A stretch of 64,000 nt of DNA from Lamellibrachia columna. Lineage: Eukaryota > Annelida > Polychaeta > Sabellida > Siboglinidae. The notes beneath the pieces were generated by a model. The model was not told the origin of the DNA. It saw only the letters and a program-made list of their open reading frames with translations, and searched no databases. Positions 53,111 to 64,000 of this stretch are shown here, one piece after another. A program made the translations under genes and the position numbers. Positions within the stretch are counted from its first letter, which is position 1, and each line of letters begins with the position of its first letter. Location of the stretch: positions 15,884,763 to 15,948,762 of the forward strand of contig OY759269.1 of NCBI GenBank assembly GCA_963662155.1. The letters run 5' to 3'.

Positions 53111-54100
53111 CCACTTGCCATCGTGGCCTTTGGCTTGGATAGCAGTTGTCGATCTTAGTGTTCAGGTAGTCTACCCCATCAGCCAGATTTTGAGGGAACA
53201 GCACTTTTTTCATTTTGAGCAGCACTCGCTGGTCACAGTTCTTGTATAATTAAACGAAATTGGTCAGTGTCACAAGCTGCACAAGCCGCATCGCAGTTCG
53301 TGGGTAGTAGATGTGTTGGCAAGTCCTATTGACTATATTATGTTATAATTATATGTCTATGAAAATGATACTAACTAACAGTTGAACTATAGGATAACGA
53401 AACAACACCCATGTACCAGGATTACATCCTGTCCATATTCACAGTTCAGTAGATATGCAATGTCTGTCTTCTTTTCTGTTATTTCCTCAGTTGTACCAGA
53501 GTTCAGTTTCTGCCTGTGAAAACCTGTGTGCCTGCCTGAGCGGTGGCAAAAATAGGCAAGACCTATTTCTGCTAGTTTTTGCCGACATAAACTGGCAAAA
53601 ACTTTGTCATCATACATCATGGTATTAAGTGTATGCGTACCGCAAAGTTCAAATCCATAGTCCTCTTCATTGAAAACGCTTACAATTGATATGTTTGTTT
53701 TTATATATTTTTTCCATAGTTATAATAAGCACTTCAAGCTTTCACATCCGTAAGTTAGAATGGCCAACACTAGGCTTGATCTTGTTTGCTGTGGTAATGT
53801 TTTTACACCCGATTTGTTTTAGTGTCCCCATAACTGATACTAACTCTGTTATTTATCCGTTACTGAATCAGTAGAGCTGCCTTCAAATGGGATGATTGCT
53901 ACAGTTATCAAGATGAAATAGGAAACTGTTCAGCATAAAACATGATTTGTTGGGATGATTGTTATGAACATGCCAAGTCTGGTGAAATAATAACATAATT
54001 GCACAGGAAACAGGTCCGTGCAGTGTCACATTCTAATGGCTATTCTCATTTTCAAACTAGTACAAGAGTAGTTAGTAGAAGTTTCTGACACCCCCAATGT
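53111..54100. other. Intergenic, no gene seen
   Basis: No domain or repeat recognised. A short hydrophobic frame at 53,686-53,874 lacks support. Confidence 0.4.
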
Positions 54101-54109
54101 GGTGGCCCC

Positions 54110-54770
54110 GCATGACTGATTTCAAAGGACTTCAAAGGAAATACACGCATGAACGACCTCGGAGTGCGCGCAGCCAATCAGAGCGCCCCCTGACGGTTCT
54201 AGCAGTGCGCAGTGCTTTCTGGGTACCCGAAGCGCCCCCTAGCGATTGGAGGAGGAACGAAAGATAACCAGTGGGTAACCTAAGCGCCCCTAGGGACTGG
54301 AGGAGGAACGAACATTGACCTAGTTACAGTTAGTGGACGTTTCTGAGACACCCACGGTGGTGGTTACGCATGAACGACTTCAAAGGAAAAACCACGTAAT
54401 ATCGCCCACCCACCGCTTCCGGTTGCGCGCGCAGCCAATCAGAGCGCCCCCTGACGGTTGTAGCCGTGCGCAGTGCCTTCTGGGTAACCTAAGCGCCCCC
54501 TAGCGGCCTGTTCACGCATGAACGACGTCGGGTGCGCGCAGCCAATCAGAGCGCCCCCTAGCGGCCTGTTCACGAATGAACGACGTCGGGTGCGCGCAGC
54601 CAATCAGAGCGCCCCCTAGCGGCCTGTTCACGCATGAAAGACGTCGGGTGCGCGCAGCCAATCAGAGCGCCTCCTGAGCGCAGTGCCTTCTGGGTAACCT
54701 AAGCGCCCCTAGCGACTGGAACCGAAGCGCCCCCTAGCGACTGGAGGAGGAACGAAAGATAACCAGGAGT
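54110..54770 (-). repeat. GC-rich tandem array, inverted relative of the Polinton-end repeat
   Basis: Plus-strand units contain GCCAATCAGAGCGCCCCCTA, GCGGCCTGTTCACGCATGAA and CGACGTCGGGTGCGCGCA, the reverse complement of the 58 bp repeat at 45,131-45,345. Three tandem copies sit at 54,480-54,670. More diverged flanking copies carry CTTCTGGGTAACCTAAGCGC and GACTGGAGGAGGAACGAA blocks that also match 45,130-45,180 inverted. No capsid or other Polinton gene accompanies it. Confidence 0.85.
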
Positions 54771-55223
54771 CATCGATAGTGGACATAGGAACAAAGAAAA
54801 GACACGTAATATCACCCACGTCAACACGTGACCTTGACCTTGACCCGAACGGAGTGACCAGTCCGAGTGGCGAGCTAATACTAACTGGACGCCCGAACGA
54901 CTGGAGTTAGCTGTAAGCCGAAGCGTTTATCCAGCTGTGAGCCATAGCGCGAGATCAAAGGATGCCAATCTGAACAATGTAGCAAGGGAGTCGAGCTAAT
55001 CAGTGAAAAAACAGCAACTATGTTGCATTGACGACATTGATGTGGGACTGAGTCATGTTATAGCCGGTTATATGGAGTGGACATAAGACGTAATAAAAGT
55101 AAAACTGGTAAAGATAAGGCGATGATGTAATACGTATTAATTAGCCGACATGCATGGCTATAATATAACCGTTGGACGACGGAAATCGGACCGTTCATTA
55201 AAGAAATTGTAGCAGGGTGAATA
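54771..55223. other. Spacer before the 207 bp satellite
   Basis: Partly GC-rich, with no open frame of note. Confidence 0.4.
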
Positions 55224-56145
55224 CACTTTACCCATACCTCCTACAGTTCACCCATAATTCCTACAATTTACCCATAATTCTCCTATTGAATAAGAGTACA
55301 AGGACATTTTATTAAATATTTGAAAATAATGACACAATATCGTCCACAAACTTTAGACAGAGGACTCTAAAGTCTCTTGCCATACGCATATTTTCGTTAT
55401 ATGTCAATATTGTTAAATAGTGCGCTCTTACACTTTACCCATACCTCCTACAGTTTACCCATAATTCCTACAATTTACCCATAATTCTCCTATTGAATAA
55501 GAGTACAAGGACATTTTATTAAATATTTGAAAATAATGACACAATATCGTCCACAAACGTTAGACAGAGGACTCTAAAGTCTCTTGCCATACGCATATTT
55601 TCGTTATATGTCAATATTGTTAAATAGTGCGCTCTTACACTTTACCCATACCTCCTACAGTTTACCCATAATTCCTACAATTTAACCATAATTCTCCTAA
55701 TGAATAAGAGTACTAGGACATTTTATTAAATATTTGAAAATAATGACACAATATCGTCCACAAACGTTAGACAGAGGACTCTAAAGTCTCTTGCCATACG
55801 CATATTTTCGTTATATGTCAATATTGTTAAATAGTGCGCTCTTACACTTTACCCATACCTCCTACAGTGTACCCATAATTCCTACAATTTACCCATAATT
55901 CTCCTATTGAATAAGAGTACAAGGACTTTGTATTAAATATTTGAAAATAATGACACAATATCGTCCACAAACGTTAGACAGAGGACTCTAAAGTCTCTTG
56001 CCATTCGCATATTTTCGTTATATGTCAATATTGTTAAATAGTGCGCTCTTACACTTTACCCATAACTCCTACAGTTTACCCATAATTCCTACAATTTACC
56101 CATAATTCCTACAATTTACCCACAATTCCTACAATTTACCCAGCA
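55224..56145 (+). repeat. 207 bp satellite, about 4.4 copies
   Basis: The phrase CACTTTACCCATA starts units at 55,224, 55,431, 55,638, 55,845 and 56,052, exactly 207 bp apart each time. Within a unit, TTTACCCATAATTCCTACAA subrepeats occur. Differences between units are rare single changes. The last unit dissolves into extra TTTACCC subrepeats. Confidence 0.97.
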
Positions 56146-56218
56146 CACATATGTAGTGAAGTGTGTTTGTTCGTTCACCTAGCTATAAAAAGAACGGGAC
56201 TTTAGTTTCATACAACTA

Positions 56219-60430
<4,212 letters not shown>

Positions 60431-60654
60431 CAATCAACTTACTTGACCAGTACTACAGTACACAGCAACCAACTTACTTGACCAGTGCTGCAGTACACAG
60501 CAACCAACTTACTTGACCAGTGCCCAACTTACTTGACCAGTGCTACAGTACACAACAACCAACTTACTTGATGTCATTGTGGTCTTCTAGTGTGTCCTCC
60601 AATGTTAACTGTGTCATTGTTGTCTTCTAGTATGTCCTCCAATGTTAACACTGT

Positions 60655-61270
60655 TACCCTGCTAATGTCAAATAATGGTGCAGCCCCACTGTGGACAGTA
60701 CCAGACACTGTTACCCTGCTAATGTCAAGTAATGGAGCAGCCCCACTGTGGACAGTACCAGACACTGTTACCCTGCTGATGTCAAATAATGGAGCAACCC
60801 ACTGTGGACACTACCAGACACTGTTACCCTGCTAATGTCAAATAATGGGGCAGCCCCACTGTGGACAGCACCAGACACTGTTACCTTGCTGATGTCAAAT
60901 AATGGAGCAACCCACTGTGGACACTACCAGACACTGTTACCCTGCTAATGTCAAGTAATGGGGCAGCCCCACTGTGGACAGTACCAGACACTGTTACCCT
61001 GCTGATGTCAAATAATGAAGCAGCCCCACTGTGGACAGTACCAGACACTGTTACCCTGCTGATGTCAAATAATGGTGCAACCCCACTGTGGACAGCACCA
61101 GACACTGTTACCCTGTTAATGTCAAGTAATGGAGCAGCCCACTGTGGACAGTACCAGACACTGTTACCCTGCTGATGTCAAATAATGGTGCAGCCCCACT
61201 GTGGACAGCACCAGACACTGTTACCCTGTTAATGTCAAGTAATGGAGCAGCCCCACTGTGGACAGTACTA
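60655..61270 (+). repeat. 57 bp minisatellite (left arm)
   Basis: Unit GTTACCCTGCTAATGTCAAA, TAATGGTGCAGCCCCACT, GTGGACAGTACCAGACACT; about eleven copies. Most are 57 bp (19 codons), so a repeating peptide MSNNGAAPLWTVPDTVTLL stays open across several units. Some units lose 1-2 bases and break the frame. Confidence 0.95.
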
Positions 61271-61680
61271 ATAACAGGCTGTCTTGCTGTATTACAGGCT
61301 GCCATGCTGTATAACAGGCTGTCTTGCTGTATTACAGACTGCCCTGCTGTATTACAGGCTGTCTTGCTGTATAACAGGCTGCCATGCTTTATTACAGGCT
61401 GTCTTGCTGTATGAGAGGCTGTCTTGCTGTATAACAGGCTGCCATGCTGTATAACAGGCTGCCATGCTGTATTACAGGCTCCCTTGCTGTATTACAGGCT
61501 GTCTTGCTGTGTAACAGGCTGCCATGCTGTATTACATGCTGCCATGCTGTATTACAGGTTGCCATGCTGTATTACAGGCTGTCATGCTGTATAACAGGCT
61601 GCCATGCTGTATTACAGGCTGTGTTGCTGTATTACAGGCTGTCTTGCTGTATAACAGGCTGCCCTGCTGTATTACAGGTG
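61270..61680 (+). repeat. 20 bp minisatellite (left arm)
   Basis: About 20 copies of GGCTGTCTTGCTGTATTACA with variants GCCATG and ATAAC. Confidence 0.95.
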
Positions 61681-61943
61681 ATGGACGCAATGTGTAAAGA
61701 GCCAGGATGTGGCTGGAGGTAGGAGAAACAGAGGATAGTATGGTGGAGGCAATGTGTAAGGAGGAAGGGTGTGGCTTGAGGTAGGAAAGACAGAGGACAG
61801 TATGGTGGACGCAATGTGTCAGGAGTCAGGATCAACATTACCCAACTTCACACAACTTCGCACAACTTCGCACAACTTCACACAACTTCATACAACTTCA
61901 CACAATTTTACCTTCTGATTACCACACCTCACCACCCCCACCA

Positions 61944-62018
61944 TGATTACCACCAGGGGGCGCGCGCGATTACAGGAAAAAGGTGTGGTCAGATGGCTAT
62001 GCTCGTCTCATTACTCTA
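61944..62018. other. Spacer of the giant inverted repeat
   Basis: About 75 bp of non-palindromic sequence including GGGGGCGCGCGCGATTAC. It would be the loop if the arms paired. Confidence 0.9.
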
Positions 62019-64000
62019 TGGTGGGGGTGGTGAGGTGAGGTAATCAGAAGGTAAAGTTGTGTGAAGTTGTATGAAGTTGTGTGAAGTTGTGCGAAGTTGT
62101 GCGAAGTTGTGTGAAGTTGGGTAATGTTGATCCTGACTCTTGACACATTGCGTCCACCATACTGTCCTCTGTCTTTCCTACCTCAAGCCACACCCTTCCT
62201 CCTTACACATTGCCTCCACCATACTATCCTCTGTTTCTCCTACCTCCAGCCACATCCTGGCTCTTTACACATTGCGTCCATCGCCTGTAATACAGCAGGG
62301 CAGCCTGTTATACAGCAAGACAACCTGTAATACAGCAACACAGCCTGTAATACAGCATGGCAGCCTGTTATACAGCATGACAGCCTGTAATACAGCATGG
62401 CAGCCTGTAATACAGCATGGCAGCATGTAATACAGCATGGCAGCCTGTTACACAGCAAGACAGCCTGTAATACAGCAAGGCAGCCTGTAATACAGCATGG
62501 CAGCCTGTTATACAGCATGGCAGCCTGTTATACAGCAAGACAGCCTCTCATACAGCAAGACAGCCTGTAATAAAGCATGGCAGCCTGTTATACAGCAAGA
62601 CAGCCTGTAATACAGCAGGGCAGTCTGTAATACAGCAAGACAGCCTGTAATACAGCAAGACAGCCTGTAATACAGCAAGACAGCCTGTTATACAGCATGG
62701 CAGCCTGTAATACAGCAAGACAGCCTGTTATACAGCATGGCAGCCTGTAATACAGCAAGACAGCCTGTTATTAGTACTGTCCACAGTGGGGCTGCTCCAT
62801 TACTTGACATTAACAAGGTAACAGTGTCTGGTGCTGTCCACAGTGGGGCTGCACCATTATTTGACATCAGCAAGGTAACAGTGTCTGGTACTGTCCACAG
62901 TGGGCTGCTCCGTTACTTGACATTAACAGGGTAACAGTGTCTGGTGCTGTCCACAGTAGGGTTGCACCATTATTTGACATCAGCAGGGTAACAGTGTCTG
63001 GTACTGTCCACAGTGGGGCTGCTTCATTATTTGACATCAGCAGGGTAACAGTGTCTGGTACTGTCCACAGTGGGGCTGCCCCATTACTTGACATTAGCAG
63101 GGTAACAGTGTCTGGTAGTGTCCACAGTGGGTTGCTCCATTATTTGACATCAGCAAGGTAACAGTGTCTGGTACTGTCCACAGTGGGGCTGCCCCATTAT
63201 TTGACATTAGCAGGGTAACAGTGTCTGGTACTGTCCACAGTGGGGCTGCACCATTATTTTACATCAGCAGGGTAACAGTGTCCGGTACTGTGCACAGTGG
63301 GGCTGCTCCATTACTATGACATTAGCAGGGTAACAGTGTCTGGTACTGTCCACAGTGGGGCTGCCCCATTATTTGACATTAGCAGGGTAACAGTGTTAAC
63401 ATTGGAGGACATACTAGAAGACAACAATGACACAGTTAACATTGGAGGACACACTAGAAGACCACAATGACATCAAGTAAGTTGGTTGTTGTGTACTGTA
63501 GCACTGGTCAAGTAAGTTGGGCACTGGTCAAGTAAGTTGGTTGCTGTGTACTGCAGCACTGGTCAAGTAAGTTGGTTGCTGTGTACTGTAGTACTGGTCG
63601 AGTAAGTTGATTGTTGTGCTGTGGGTACAGTAACTATGTATTCTAGCTGTGTACTCTGGGTACAGTGAATTTATATTCTAGTTGTGCACTGTGGGTAAAG
63701 TGACTATGTAATCTAGCTGTGTACTGTGGGTACACTGACTATGTATTCTAGTTGTGTACTCTGGGTACAGTGACTATGTAATTTAGCTGTGTACTCCGGA
63801 TACAGTGAATATGTTCTATAGCTGTGTTCTGTGTGTACAGTGACTAAGTATTATAGCTATATACTCTGGTTACAGTGACTATGTATTCTAGCCGTGTACT
63901 GTATGTACAGTGACTATGTATTGTAGTTGTGTACTGTGGGTACAGTGACTATGTCCATTAGCTGTGTACTCTGGATACATTGACTATGTATTCTAGATGT
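62019..64000. repeat. Right arm of the giant inverted repeat
   Basis: Reverse complement of 60,044-61,943 with scattered differences and net gain of about 80 bp. One difference is an added 57 bp-type unit near 63,240-63,310. Contains the mirrored 20 bp array (62,285-62,770) and 57 bp array (62,775-63,400), then the 35 bp satellite inverted to the window edge, so the arm is cut by the window. Confidence 0.95.

Noticed and set aside
55224..56145. Telomere-like repeats because of TTTACCC phrases
   Set aside because: They are sub-motifs of a 207 bp satellite, not a uniform TTAGGG-type array.

Overview
This window is eukaryotic, and almost certainly from a metazoan: AT-rich DNA with GT-AG introns, long di-nucleotide microsatellites, several LINE clades, tRNA-derived SINEs, a Polinton-type hexon/protease pair, and exons of an animal secreted protein of the CTHRC1 type. 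The mix of L2-, CR1/Jockey- and RTE-like LINEs with a Polinton and PHD-bearing elements suggests a marine invertebrate, possibly a lophotrochozoan such as a mollusc. I cannot name the species. Most open frames are mobile-element genes or low-complexity shadows.

Layout. 1-3180: ~1.3 kb tandem units. 3.6-9.1 kb: (GA)n, a tRNA-derived SINE, a hairpin MITE, a 184 bp (GT)n and a decayed Gypsy-type integrase followed by an OTU-like protease domain (minus strand). 10.5-15.1 kb: an L2-like LINE (minus) split by a minisatellite and a gag-like ORF (plus). 15.2-18.1 kb and 47.4-50.5 kb: two copies of a segmental duplication, each with the two last coding exons of a CTHRC1-like gene (minus).

19.2-30.6 kb is the centre of interest. 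Two related elements lie back to back, each bounded by (AT)n tracts and each encoding an uncharacterised cysteine-rich protein with a D..D..D arrangement that could be a transposase. Copy 1 (19,166-22,420) has a nearly intact intronless 614-codon frame. Copy 2 (22,528-30,580) has ~37 bp terminal inverted repeats, keeps two introns, and is broken by several lesions and by a nested 3.9 kb transposon. The nested element carries MULE-type N-terminal zinc-binding exons and a PHD finger but no visible transposase core.

32.4-32.7 kb: a first coding exon of a secreted coiled-coil protein (minus). 33.2-36.9 kb: a decayed full-length PHD + endonuclease + reverse transcriptase LINE. 36.9-46.8 kb: a ~4 kb tandem duplication, whose second copy is interrupted by a GC-rich Polinton fragment (truncated hexon plus adenain-like protease) flanked by ~260 bp direct repeats. 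52.7-53.1 kb: a LINE 3' end. 54.1-54.8 kb: an inverted relative of the repeats found beside the Polinton fragment. 55.2-56.1 kb: a homogeneous 207 bp satellite. 56.4-60.4 kb: a 35 bp satellite. 60.0-64.0 kb: a giant inverted repeat, with arms of at least 1.9 kb around a ~75 bp spacer, that runs off the window.

The genes do not form one pathway. The window is a nested record of mobile-element insertions and duplications, with two or three fragments of host secreted-protein genes. Duplicated copies supply empty sites that let several insertions be ordered in time.
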